Notes: a model not told the origin generated them from the letters alone. A DNA stretch of 42,500 nt from Glandiceps talaboti (GCF_964340395.1 NC_135570.1:11125322-11167821); one strand, 5' to 3'; numbered from the stretch's first letter, positions 11,616-23,654 are shown. Program-made: numbers and translations.

Positions 11616-13036
11616 ATGTTTCGATTGCTCCTCGCCATCACGCTGTGGCACTTTCTTTTCGAAGTGTACATAGCTGGAAAGCCGATGAACGATGGACGTA
11701 TAGTGGGTGGACACACAAGTAAAGGCACTGAGGTAAAGTATAAACTTAACTATGCCCCTTAAATTTGTAATTGGTCCGCCAAAACCTATTTTCGTCCTAG
11801 TCACAAGATTTGTGATTAATTACCTACGTGAATAATGTGATGTTTATATACAGTATCAGTGGTTTCAACGTAAAGACCATTTCAGTTGATATACACAAAA
11901 TTGGAAAGCGTAAATATTTCATACATTTTATCATATAATATATATAATGGAAATGATGTCCGAAATAGCATTTAACCATATGCAGTCAGACATGGAACAA
12001 GCATAATGACTGTAGGCATCCACCCTGACCAGCCATGAATTTGTGTTCAAACAATTGATTGATTTTTTCTTTTACGTGTCTAGGACAAGAGAGACTTGGC
12101 ATTTATACAAATTATAGAGAAGCGCTACTACAACGATAGGAAAGTTGAAGACTACGATGTGAATGGTGACTCAAAAGACATAGCTTTCGCTACTGTGAGA
12201 AAGAATGTGCGTTCTTCATTCTTGGACAAACCCAGAAAACTTCGATCAGAAGAAGGTATGTATATGAAATAATTTAACTTCTGTGTGGTTGTATAACAAC
12301 AGAGCTCCACAATAACAGCGATGTTCTGGGGCAAAAATCGTGAAATTCGTAATATGAACTCATTAAAGTATGTTCTCTAGAGATTCTTAGGACATTATTA
12401 GAGCAAAGATCAATTATTTTGTTCTTACTCTGAGCAATTTGGCCCAAAAGAAATCCATTAAACCTAAGTGTGGACAGAGGAACGTCTGCAAAGTAAAATC
12501 AAGACACCAAATGTGTCTTTTATGATAGTGAACAAGTACTGAGTACGTCTATGTTGCAGGTACAATTTAAAAGAAATTTGTAAATAGTAATACTATCCAG
12601 TTTGTACAAATCTTTTACCTTCTACTGTTCAGTATTATTAGTCACGCCTCTTTTGAAGAAATTACATGTAGAATCATGTACCCTGGCGTGAAAAGAGCGT
12701 TGTGTTTGAATTTTTTCAGAGCTACCTACCATGCCCATCAACCTAGCTGTGTCTAATATACAAGCCCACTTGGTAATGCTGCAGTATATACCTGGCTATA
12801 ATGGCAAAGCCAGTATCAACACATGGAAAGTAGAAGCACAAATCAATGGTGCAACTCAATGGGAAAACATCTATAACCATCACGACCCTGATGCATATGC
12901 ATTTGAAATACCACATCTTAAACCTTTCACCAAATACCGATTCAGACTCACAGCTATCAATGTTGTTGGTGCCAGTGATCCTAGTGAACCATCTAGAGAA
13001 ATTGAAACACTGCAAGATGATAAGTTTATCTTCTAG
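11616..13036 (+). CDS. Signal peptide plus FN3 secreted protein; possibly the short form of the LDLa/TSP1/protease locus
   Basis: The exons are 11616-11732 (phase 0 exit), 12084-12255 (phase 1 exit) and 12720-13036, about 201 aa. Residues 1-22 form a signal peptide (MFRLLLAITLWHFLFEVYIA). Right after it comes GRIVGGHTSKGTE, which looks like the activation start of a chymotrypsin-fold protease (R then IVGG), yet no protease follows. Exon 2 is a charged linker (DKRDLAFIQIIEKRYYND). Exon 3 is one fibronectin type III domain with PGYNGKASINTWKVEAQ and LKPFTKYRFRLTAINVVGAS, closest to sidekick-type FN3 repeats. The frame runs past ETLQD into a stop at 13034-13036 with no usable phase 1 donor, and a poly(A) signal follows. 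Exon 2 has the right phase to splice either into this exon or directly into the first LDLa exon at 13521, so this may be an alternative terminal exon. Confidence 0.72.
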
Positions 13037-13105
13037 TCCTGTGTTTGGTTTCTACTCTTTGTTTTGACATGTACTTTCTTTCCTTCTTATGAAATATAAT
13101 AATCA

Positions 13106-13111
13106 AATAAA
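13106..13111 (+). terminator. Poly(A) signal after the FN3 exon
   Basis: AATAAA, 70 bp after the stop of the FN3 exon, supporting a transcript that ends here. Confidence 0.55.
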
Positions 13112-13287
13112 AAAGTTTATCTTCATAACATGCATACCTATTAGTTTAAGGATATATTTTGCATGAATGTTGAAGTGGCCATATGGATTAGGATTGGGTA
13201 TTTTGATTTTGAGCACAACTGAACTGGTAAGGTTCAGTAGTGCTATAGGCATGGCAATGTGTGTGTGTGTGTGTGTGTACACTGTGG

Positions 13288-13415
13288 CAAAAACGACAAA
13301 TCGCTCTTGTTTGTATTATCGCTCTAGTGATTGAAAAAAACTGCTCTTCTGTTTTGAAAATCGCTCTACTGATTGAAAAATCGCTCTTCTGTTTCAAAAT
13401 CTCTCTCTGTGCAAC
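13288..13415. repeat. Degenerate minisatellite, ~25-bp unit
   Basis: Four or five imperfect copies of a unit containing AATCGCTCT and TGATTGAAAA. A (GT)n tract at about 13257-13278 precedes it. Lies between the FN3 exon and the first LDLa exon. Confidence 0.7.
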
Positions 13416-13520
13416 TAGGATCAGCCCGTAGGTTATGAATAGCCCAGATTTACCCCAGCTTGATGACAGAGACATTGCAAGCATATGTAATGATTTTTAC
13501 TTTCCATGTACATTTACCAG

Positions 13521-16139
13521 GGCCTGGCTGTTATTCTAATCAATTCACTTGTGGAAATGGTAAGTGTATACCGGAAACCTGGGAATGCGATGATGAGGAC
13601 GACTGTGGTGATAATTCTGATGAAAATTGTGGTAAGTCAATTTATACATCATTTCAGGTAGGCTATTAGACTGTCATTTAGATTTTTTGAATTTGTGTTC
13701 GTTCTCGAAGTCTACAAACTCTTTATATCTGCTAGTCCAGGATGGCATCCCTACACAGAAGCTGATTGGTCGAATACATAATTATGCATATTTATATTAT
13801 GCAATCAGGTCACATGATAAGCCTATAATTAGGTGTCATTATGAGAGGTTTTATTGAAAATATATTCTAATTAATCTTTTCTACTTTATGATTTAATAAT
13901 ATTCACATGTTTGCTTGATCTGTCATGTGTGCTATTAGTGACATTGCAAGCATCTGTAATGATTTTTACTTTTCATGTACATTTACCAGGGCCTGCTACC
14001 TGTGATTATGATCAATTTACCTGTATGAATGGTACATGTATACAGGAATCCTGGGAATGTGATGACATGGACGACTGTGGTGACAATTCAGATGAGGAAA
14101 ATTGCAGTAAGTGTTAGATTAATTTCACTTTGACACGTTACATCAGACAATTGTATATTACTGAGCTAATGCAGGACTTGATTTTGTAGAGTTGTTTGGA
14201 AATATCTGCCAAGGTAAATTGCACAATGTCATGTAGTGATCTCTGAATGGAAACTTAGCCAGATGTAATGTAATAATTCTTGTGCAACACTACCTTGTTA
14301 CTGTGTCACATTCCAAAAATTTAGGAAAATGATTTTTACTGTTCATGTACATTTAGCAGGCTGTGAATCTGATCAATTCACTTGTATGAATGGTGACTGT
14401 ATACCGGAATCCTGGGAATGTGATGACATGGACGACTGTGGTGATAATTCTGATGAGGAAAACTGCAGTAAGTTAATATTTATTTAATTTCACTTTGACA
14501 TTGTTGCATCAGACATTTGTAATATTACTGAGCTAATGGAGGAAAGTTCATATTTTAGTGTGCTTACAAGTAAAATTTTTTGTTGACATCTATCTTCGTT
14601 GACAAATCACTTTGTTCTAACAAAACTGCAACATGATTTACAATTTGTTTGATCTGTTATTACTGATATTACTGAGACATTGCAAGCATCTGTAATATTT
14701 TTTACTGTTCATGTAGATTTAGCAGGCTGTTATTCTGATCAATTCACTTGTGGAAATGGTATGTGCATACCGAAATCCTGGGAATGTGATGATGATGACG
14801 ACTGTGGTGATAATTCTGATGAAAATTGTGGTAAGTCAATATATACATCATTTCAGGTAGCTTTAGGCTATTAGACTGTCATTTAGATTTTTGAATTTTG
14901 AATTTTGTTCGAAGTCTACAAACTCTTTACATCTGCTAGTCCAGGATGGCATCACTACACAGAAGCTGATTGGTCAAATACATAATTATGCATATTTATA
15001 TTATGTAATCTGGTTACACGATAAGCCTATAATTAGGTGTCAGCATGAGAGATTTCATATATAGTATATGTATTCTACTTTATGATTTAATATTCACATG
15101 TTTGTTTGATCTGTCATGTGTGATATTATTGAGAGATTGCAAACACCTGTAATGATTTTTACTTTCATTTACATTTACCAGGGTTTGACTGTGATTCTAA
15201 TCAATTCACTTGTGGGAATGGTAAGTGTATACCGAAATCCTGGGAATGCAATGATGAGGACGACTGTGGTGATAATTCTGATGAAAATTGTGGTAAGTTA
15301 ATTTATACATCATTTCAGGTAGCCTACTAAACTGTCATTTAGATCTTTTGAATTTTTGTTCGTTCTCGAAGTCTACAAACTCTTTATATCTGCTAGTCCA
15401 GGATGGCATCCCTACACAGAAGCTGATTGGTCGAATACATAATTATGCATATTTATATTATGCAATCAGGTCACGTGATAAGCCTATAATTAGGTGTCAT
15501 TATGAGAGGTTTTATTGAAAGTATCTTCTAATTAATCTATTCTACTTTATGATTTTAATATTCACATGTTTGTTTGATCTGTCATATGTAATATTACAGA
15601 GACATTGCAAGCATCTGTAATGATTTTTTACTTTTCATGTACATTTACAAGGGCCTGCTGACTGTGATTCTGATCAATTCACTTGTACGAATGGTAAGTG
15701 TATACAGGAATCCTGGGAATGTGATGACATGGACGACTGTGGTGATAATTCTGATGAGCGAAACTGCAGTAAGTTAATATTACATTAATTTTATTTTGAC
15801 ATGTTACATCAGACATTACTAATATTACTAAGCTAATGCAGAACTTGATTTTGTAGAGGTATTTGGAAATATCTGCCAAGGTAAATTGCGCCATGTCATG
15901 TAGTGATCTCTGAATGGAAACTTAGTCGGATGTAATATAATAATTATTGGGCAACGCACACTACATTGTTACTGCATCACATTGAAAAGAATTAGGAAAC
16001 TTGATGATTTTTACTGTTCATGTACATTTAGCAGGCTGTGATTCTGATCATTTCACTTGTATGAATGGTGACTGTATACCGGAATCCTGGGAATGTGATG
16101 ACATGGACGACTGTGGTGATAATTCTGATGAAAACTGTG
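13521..16139 (+). repeat. Tandemly duplicated LDLa exon-intron blocks 1-7
   Basis: Not only the exons but also their introns repeat. After LDLa 1, 4, 5 and 7 the intron begins GTAAGTYAATWTATACATCA and, except for divergence, contains a shared block (13738-13860, 14940-15055, 15395-15520, 16225-16345) with GGATGGCATCCCTACACAGA. After LDLa 2, 3 and 6 a different intron type follows; those after 2 and 6 share a long block ending in AATATCTGCCAAGGTAAATT and onward. LDLa 2-3 therefore correspond to 6-7 as a duplicated segment. Confidence 0.85.
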
Positions 16140-19100
16140 GTAAGTCAATTTATACATCATTTCAGCTATGCTTACTGTCCTTTAGATTTTTTGAATTTTC
16201 GGTTTACAAACACTCATTACATCTACTAATCCACAATGGCATCCCTACACAGAAGCTGGGTGGTCGAATACACAATTATACATATTTAAATTGCGCAACC
16301 AGGTCACATGATAAGTCCACAATTATGTCTCAACATGAGAGGTTTTATGGACAAATATATTCTAATCTATTCTAATTTATGTTAATTATTTACAATTGTT
16401 ATTGTTGTGGGGCATTGCTTCCATACTACCATATCTAAAGACTACTTGCAGACTTGGAGGTCAAGCAAACATTCAAAAACTCCAAATGTCAGCTAGGATA
16501 GCTGAGATACCTTAGTGGTGTTAGTCCTCTAAGACTACTGATAGGCTTCAATAACTGCATAGTCTGAGGAATTTATTGTGCATTGTTATTCTGCATATGT
16601 TCTATAAATCTACCATTGAGTCGATCATAGGATATTGTATTTCTTGCTGGGGTGGTAGTATCACTATGTCTAGTTTAAATCAAATAGATCGAGTTATTAA
16701 TCAAGCAAGGAAAATTGTAGGAGTACCTGTGCCCAGTGTGAGTGAACTATTTGCTAAATCTAGTGAAAACAAAGCCGCACTCATCCTGGCTGATAAAACT
16801 CATCCACTGAACTGTAATTTCATTAAGACAAGGTCCGGCAGCAGATACCGCTCAATTCGATGTCGCACCGATAGATTCGGCAATACATTTGTGCCTTCCG
16901 CTATCAGGATGCTTAACCAAGCATGTACAAGATAGACATGTGGTGATCTAGTACAGTGTACGTAATGCCTTTAATGTTGTCTTTGTTGTGTGCATTTGCC
17001 ACTTTTTGTACCTTACTTTGAATGTAATGTGTGTCGATATTTTTCTGCGAGTCTGTGTAACCAAGACAAATTTCCATTGAGTTGGACAATAAATTATTAT
17101 TATTATTATTATTATTATTGATCATAACATATTTTAGCACCTTTTTCCATCTTTACACAGAATTAAGTTGTGGATATGACAAATTTACATGCGGAAATCA
17201 AAATTGTATCAATGCCAGCTTTATATGTGATGGTGATGACGACTGTGGAGATAACTCTGATGAGGCTCTCTGTGATGGAGGGGGAGGTAGCAGTACTTAT
17301 AATGGTGAGTCTACATTTCATAAACAATAAAATAAATAGAATTGTAAAAATTTGTTACTTTTTCAATGTACTATTCATGAAACTTAGAATAATCTTAGTT
17401 GACATGCATGAATCCCTTTAATTGCTACCTAATTGGATATTGAACTGAGTCTGATCCCACAAGATTTAATGTTACTTGTGTTTTTTTCTGAAATCGCAAG
17501 TAATTGTAGGCGATGTAAAATCATGAAATGACTCTCCAGAATCCGTTGTTAATGAAAATGAGTTCATTTCAAGGAGTAATGTTCCTATCTAAATGGCAGA
17601 TTTCCATTGTATTTGTAACATATTTCTCACAATAAAACCATTCTGATTTTTTCCCTTCTTATTAAACACATTAGGTTGTGAATATGGTTATTTTCCATGT
17701 GCAAATCAAAACTGTATCAGTACTAACTTTACATGTGATGGTGATAACGACTGTGGAGACAATTCAGACGAGGTTTTCTGTGTTGGATGGGGAGGTAACA
17801 GTAATAAGAGTAAGTCTACAGATCATTCACATCCTAATATTTGAATATCAATGATTTGTGTCGATTGATTTAATACTGTTTAGGTGTTAAGAACAAGCAT
17901 TGAAGTAATTCAGTTAAGAATAGTTTCTAGTAATGCATTACTGATTTGAAACTGAGCTTGACCGCTTACTTGATTTTGTAACACTACTTTTTTACATCAC
18001 CAAGTTCTCCCCCGAGGATTTATGAAACGTCATATTTTAAGGCCTAGTTCACTTCTATTTATCCTCGTAACTACGTGACAATATAGCGTGTCTGTCATGG
18101 TCCATTGGCATGATGCCCTATTTCTTATTGGCATCTTAGATCTAACAAGTGTGATATTACTAAGACAAATTAAATGATTGGTGTTTTTCCTGTTCATTAA
18201 GCAAACTGTGATTTCGGCAGATTCACTTGTACGACTGGAAAGTGTATACGGGATTCCTGGAAATGTGATGGTATGAACGATTGTGGTGATAACTCTGATG
18301 AGAAAAATTGTAGTAAGTAAACGTTTGATTAATTTAATATTTCAATTTAAATCTAACAATTGTGATATTGCAAGCATCTTTATTTGTGAATGATTTATGA
18401 TTTTTACATTTAATTACCAGGTTGTGATTCAGAGCAATTCACTTGCATGAATAGTCAATGTATACCAGATTACTATCAATGCGATGGGGAGGATGACTGT
18501 GGTGATAACTCTGATGAAAAAAATTGTAGTAAGTAAACGTTTAATTAATTTCATATTGACATTTTAGATCTGGTAAGTGTGATATTACTCAGATATTGCA
18601 TATTAAATAATTTGTGTTGTTTCATTAATTACAGGCTGTGATGCCAATCATTTCATCTGTATGAATGGTGAGTGCATATTAGAATCATGGAAATGTGACA
18701 ATGTGGATGACTGTGGTGATAATTCAGATGAGAAGAACTGTAGTAAGTAAAATTAATTTAATATTCCAATTTTAAAGCTAACAAGTGTGATGACCTACAC
18801 ATCTTTAATGACATATGTTTTTCATGTACATTTACCAGGTTGTGATTCCGATCACTTCACTTGTGTGAATGGTCAATGTATATCAGATTCCTGGCAATGC
18901 GATGGGGAGGATGACTGTGGTGATAACTCTGATGAGAACAATTGCAGTAAGTAAATTTATGCACGATTTGTATATTGAATAATTTTGATTACATGTACAA
19001 GGATGCGATCATTTTCATGTTATCTTACAACATCTGTTAGGAACAAGAACATGTATCCTTTTTCCTCACTAGAGTTAACATCTTTCACATTTTTTATTTA

Positions 19101-22100
19101 TTAGTGTCATCATCATCCTGTTCAGTAGAGGACTTTGAATGCCCAAATGGCCCACGGCTATGTATCCCAGGAAATTGGGAATGTAATGGATATCCTGACT
19201 GTTCAGATGGGTTTGATGAAGAAGATTGCAAAAGTAAGTGTATAATATGAAAAGATGCATTATGTATAATTGGTCATCGTAAATTATTTTCACCTATGGC
19301 TATGCCATTAAAAATAGTAATGGTATCGTTAGATAATAACATATATATGAGCGTTTTTTTGGAAGTGACAAGACAAAAGGGCACTTAAGGAATAATTTGC
19401 ATAACAAGAACAAAGGTTACCCTAGCTAAGCAGATGAGAGCACTCAAGACTAATTTGCAAACAGGAACAACTGCCATGTGACTTTTAAACAAATGTTTGG
19501 GCTATATGTAGCGCCATCTCTGTCATTAATAACTATAAGGTTGTGAGTTTGGTGATCTCATGGCTGACTGATTTACTGATTGACTGACTGACTGACATAC
19601 TTACTGACTGACTGACTGACTGACTGGTTTGTTGACTGCCAGACCAATTGATCGATTCACTGACTGCCCAATTGGTTGATTGACTTACTGACTGACTGAC
19701 GGACTGATTGAGTGACTACTGGTTGAATGACTCACTGCTTGTGATCGATCAACAAATTGCAGTCGGATGACATTGACTGAGTGAGACAGACAGACTCACT
19801 TACTCACTCATATTTTACCCCTCTGCTTGACCAAAACATATTTTAGACGGTATTGGTTGGAGTGAATGGACAAAGTGGGGACAGTGTAATGTGGCATGTG
19901 GTGCTGGTGAACACTCTCGTACAAGACATTGCCTAAACAGCGAAGGTGAAGGCTGTGATGGTGATGATGTGGAGTTTACAACATGTCATCTGAAACCATG
20001 TTATGAGGAAGCAGGTTTGTGACGAGTTAGTTTCACATGAGTGTAATTGTTGTAGTATTTGATGATATTGATAATGCAATTAGGTTTTATGCAGCACATT
20101 TCAAAGCTAATATTTAGAATGGCGAAACGTTCAAGAATCATTTAAGCACTTGTGCTTTTTGTGAATTCAATTCCACTTTCAATTCGTGTAAGAGGAGATA
20201 TTGAGATAGGGATAATGCACATGCATACACATAATCTCTCTGCCTGCTGTTTGAATATTGTCCACAGAGACTGGTTGTGGTACACGTGTAAACCAGGCAC
20301 TACCTCGCATCACTGGTGGTCAGGACGCTTTGCCTGGAGAGTGGCCGTGGCAAGCACAGTTTTATAATATTCATCTAGAGAAGTCTGTTTGTGGTGGTAC
20401 CCTCATAGGTCCTAAACACATCATTTCAGCAGGTCATTGCTTTGATAGTTCTGAAGGGTATTTAAAGTTTCATTCCATAAGCATGCTCAGTCCTCTGTAT
20501 TTTAACTTTGAAAGCGATAAAGTCAATGAGATTTAAAATGGGCAAAACCCAAAATAGACTGGCTTAATGATATTTATTTCTAACACTAGCAATTGCAATG
20601 GCTAAAGGCGGTCAGATGCATACAAACATTTTACGTAATCATTACATTTGTTGTAATTAAATTAACCTAATTTACAGCCATGTTTTATTGAAGAAACTCA
20701 AAGACTTCTTCAATGAGAATATTTCCATGAATATATTTTTGAGTGCATACAATTTTCGTGAGGTAATAGTGAAATTCAGTCCACTGAAGAAGTCAATTGA
20801 GTCTAGATGAAATATTTGGACAAGGTAACATTTCCTTCTTGTGATACAATAATTTTCATATATATCATGAAACCAAGCTGATGAATCTCTGTGGATCAAT
20901 ATTGAAATTTCTACATCAACATTACAAAAAGGCTACAGGGATCAATCAAGTCAAGTTATAAACGCTCTGCCTTTTGAGGTATCAATAGACATGTTGCCGG
21001 TTCCAAGATGCATTGCGTGTCTCTCCATACAATGCCATGTATTGTGTAGGCACGGAGGGGTTTGCACGAACTACACAGGGGGATGGTTGTCACATGATGG
21101 TACCCTGGGTTTATCCGTAAAATCCCACTCTGTCATCAATGGCTTTCAGTCTTTGTTCTATAAAATCACCCATAATTAAAGAGGTCAACATGTCTTACCA
21201 TCATTTACAGATGAAAATGTTATTTCAAATGTAATAAAGACAAAACAAGACTAAATCTAACAACATAAACGACGTCCTCTCACGCAATGCATCTTGGAAC
21301 CGGAAAATCAACAATTAAAAAATATAATGTTATCATCATAACAGGAAAACTACCGAGAATTGGAAAGTTCGACTGGGCAAATACAGATATTCCAGTATAC
21401 CAGGAAATGATGAACAGCCATTGGAGTTAAACATAACTCAAATAATTCGACATGAAAATTTTAGTTTTTCTGGTCTGGTAAATGATATTGCCATTGTGGA
21501 ACTGGAGGAAGAAGTAACACCCACTAATTTTATCAACTATGCGTGCTTGAACATCGAAGGAGAAGCTGTCTTTGATAAACACTCCTACTGCTTTACCACT
21601 GGATGGGGCCTTACACAAATATTTGGTAAGCTTATATATTTCTATCTACTTTTCATTCTGGGTAATATAGAAGATTATACACTTATTCTTATTGCTTGGC
21701 TATGAAGGCAGTAGTAAGGGAAATAGTTGATACACAACTGCATGAGGAGATAATAGAGAGGTTTAGATACACGTTAGAACGCGTACGTGTACGGGAGTAA
21801 TATCGTGCGGGCGTACACGTAATGACGTGTACAAAGTTGTGTTTAGTTACGCGTTCAGAAGGCAAACTTGAAGGACAATGGACTGTGCACGCGAGCGTTG
21901 GCATCTTCTGTCCAAACGGCCATACACATGACTTTATATGTCTGTATTTGTCGATATTTTTGCACTTTTTCCCACACCTACCCAAACAAAAAACCAAACA
22001 ATTAGTTTACAGTTATGTTTCCGAACTTTGATATAAAAAATATGACATTTGATTGAAGGAAAATTACGAAAACTTACATATTTACAGTTACGTGTAGACC

Positions 22101-23328
22101 ACCATTTTGACGTAGCATCATCTGGTACAGAACGCATGGGTTGCTTCGAATCATGTGACTATGATGCTACGTGTATAGAACACACATAAATACGCGCATC
22201 TAAACCTCTCTATATGACATCAACTAAAGCCCGAATATGGCTGGACAATAAATGATATATAACTCATATTCTCTATTTCGTTCCAAGAACTATCTTATAA
22301 GATTTGTTGAACTTGTCTCTCTCAATACAAAGTTTAGTTATGATGCTATGTTATTTTTTCAAATTGTATTTTCCAATTTTATACATTCACTCTTAACTTC
22401 AAACCTTTTAATGTTTTCAAGTTTCACCAGAATTGGTTTCATCATGCCCCTGGTCTGTGTTAGTGTTGGAGTATTTGCAATTGCACATATATTAAATCTA
22501 TCAATGGGATATACTCTCCTCTAGATGTTTATATAGATTTTTCTTCAATTTCTACAGATTACATCACTACTGGAGATTATATAGCGAAATCAGAAAAGTA
22601 TAATCCCAAGGTATTGCAAGAAGTGCAGGTGAAAGTGATACCTAACGATATCTGTAATAGTTCAAGTTCCTATGGTGGAAGCGTGACATCAAACATGATT
22701 TGTGCAGGATACCTTGACAGAGGCACGTGTAAGGTGTGTGTATCCCATTGAGGGTTTTTTTTTTCGTGTGATATTCAGTCTAGTTAACAGGATTCTTAAC
22801 ATAGAAAAATGAACGGTTTCCTCTACATGAAATCGAGAGCAGTCTATTGGGCACCTGTATTTATTTCTTAAATGTATTTTTTTCTTAAAATTAAAGAATC
22901 ATTTGCATAATTAATGACATTTGTAAGTGTCAAATTTCAAATTATTTTGTACATTCTTTGATAATGTTCTCTATAGCCAGCAGGTGTAGTTTTTAAAATT
23001 AATGATTCATTTGCGTAATTAATGAAATTTACAAATTGGGTGATAAATATACCATGTATTTTAGCTCCAAATGTCATGATCGGATGGCACTTGGAGGACT
23101 AATCGAAAGGCTAGCTATATTATGCATCTGTTTTGTCTATTTCAGGGTGATTCTGGTGGACCATTGGTATGTCTGCACCAGAATTCAGATGATGGACTGG
23201 GTCACTGGTACTTATTTGGTGTTGTCAGCTGGGGTAGAAAGATGTGTTCTGTTACAAAGCACCCTGGCATCTTCACCAGAGTTGACAACTACTTAGAATG
23301 GATTCGAGACAAAGGCGGTATTCCTTGA
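13521..23328 (+). CDS. Secreted mosaic protein: 14 LDLa repeats, TSP1, chymotrypsin-fold serine protease
   Basis: LDLa exons, all phase 1 at both ends: 13521-13631, 13990-14106, 14360-14467, 14726-14830, 15182-15292, 15652-15768, 16035-16139, 17161-17304, 17675-17809, 18202-18312, 18421-18528, 18635-18742, 18839-18946, 19105-19233. TSP1 exon: 19847-20014. Protease exons: 20268-20457, 21345-21625, 22558-22733, 23146-23328. The frame is open throughout. Joined to exons 11616-11732 and 12084-12255 it gives 967 aa: linker to residue 96, LDLa 97-635, TSP1 636-691, protease 692-967. LDLa modules carry six cysteines and the calcium motif [11 protein letters not shown]1 has [17 protein letters not shown]. 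The protease has the activation site R|ITGG, His in SAGHC, Asp in NDIAIVEL and Ser in GDSGGP, so it should be active after cleavage. The pocket residue at position 189 is Gly (GTCKGDSGG), so trypsin-like specificity is unlikely. The start exon is inferred, not proven. Confidence 0.88.
16390..17120 (+). pseudogene. 5'-truncated non-LTR retrotransposon in the LDLa7-LDLa8 intron
   Basis: The open frame 16576-16935 contains [33 protein letters not shown] and [23 protein letters not shown], the C-terminus of an L2/CR1-like reverse transcriptase ORF. It is followed by about 155 bp of 3' UTR and an (ATT)n tail at 17093-17120. Related but broken sequence lies before 16576. The insertion is in sense orientation, and its tail ends only 40 bp before the acceptor of LDLa exon 8, so the intron's splice region directly abuts the element. 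It belongs to a different family from the copy at 10.5-11.35 kb, since tail and conserved residues differ. Confidence 0.82.
19560..19815. repeat. Degenerate (GACT)n minisatellite before the TSP1 exon
   Basis: Long run of GACT/TGAC units interrupted by GATTGATT variants, ending about 30 bp before the TSP1 acceptor at 19846. Confidence 0.85.
19847..20014 (+). other. TSP1 exon of the mosaic protease
   Basis: 168 nt, phase 1 at both ends, encoding one thrombospondin type 1 repeat: [20 protein letters not shown], then the RTRHC and CHLKPC cysteine pairs. The tryptophan ladder and six cysteines are intact. It joins in frame to the protease exon at 20268. Confidence 0.92.
20997..21303. mobile_element. 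307-bp MITE-like element in a protease intron
   Basis: A 23-bp perfect terminal inverted repeat: 20997-21019, beginning CCGGTTCCAAGATGCATTGC, and its complement at 21281-21303. The flanks TGTTG (left) and CAACA (right, four or five bases further out) suggest the original repeats were longer and one end has a small indel. No coding capacity. Ends 41 bp before the acceptor of protease exon 2. Confidence 0.8.
21756..22210. mobile_element. 455-bp MITE-like element with TA target duplication
   Basis: The ends are inverted repeats GAGAGGTTTAGAT (13 bp perfect, about 19 bp with two mismatches) bordered on both sides by TA (21754-21755 and 22211-22212). The interior is CpG-rich for this window (CGCGTACGTGTACG-like) and includes another inverted pair around GTAGCATCA and TGATGCTAC. 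A TA duplication fits Tc1/mariner-type or PIF-like nonautonomous elements. Lies between protease exons 2 and 3. Confidence 0.8.
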
Positions 23329-23654
23329 GTAGTGTTCATTACGATAATCCCCTAAAATATAGCGTAATTTCAAGTCTATACTTATCTTATCATATTGCCT
23401 ATTAACTTTAAAAGCCAATGCCAATTGACATATTAAACATTTTAAGAATACTAAATTCCAAGATTATAAATTGGTCCTGTTATCATTTTCTGTCAATGTT
23501 ACCTTTGGAATCAGTGCCTAATAATGATGAATCATATCTATATTTTCTATACAACCAATTTCCAATGTACTGTTAACATACAAACAATGCTATGAAACTC
23601 AATATACCTATATATCTTGGCATAATATGCTAATAAACAAAGTTTATGTGTCAC

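Noticed and set aside
20152-20367. Plus-strand open frame overlapping protease exon 1
   Set aside because: Different frame from the protease; it shows no domain and no start context.
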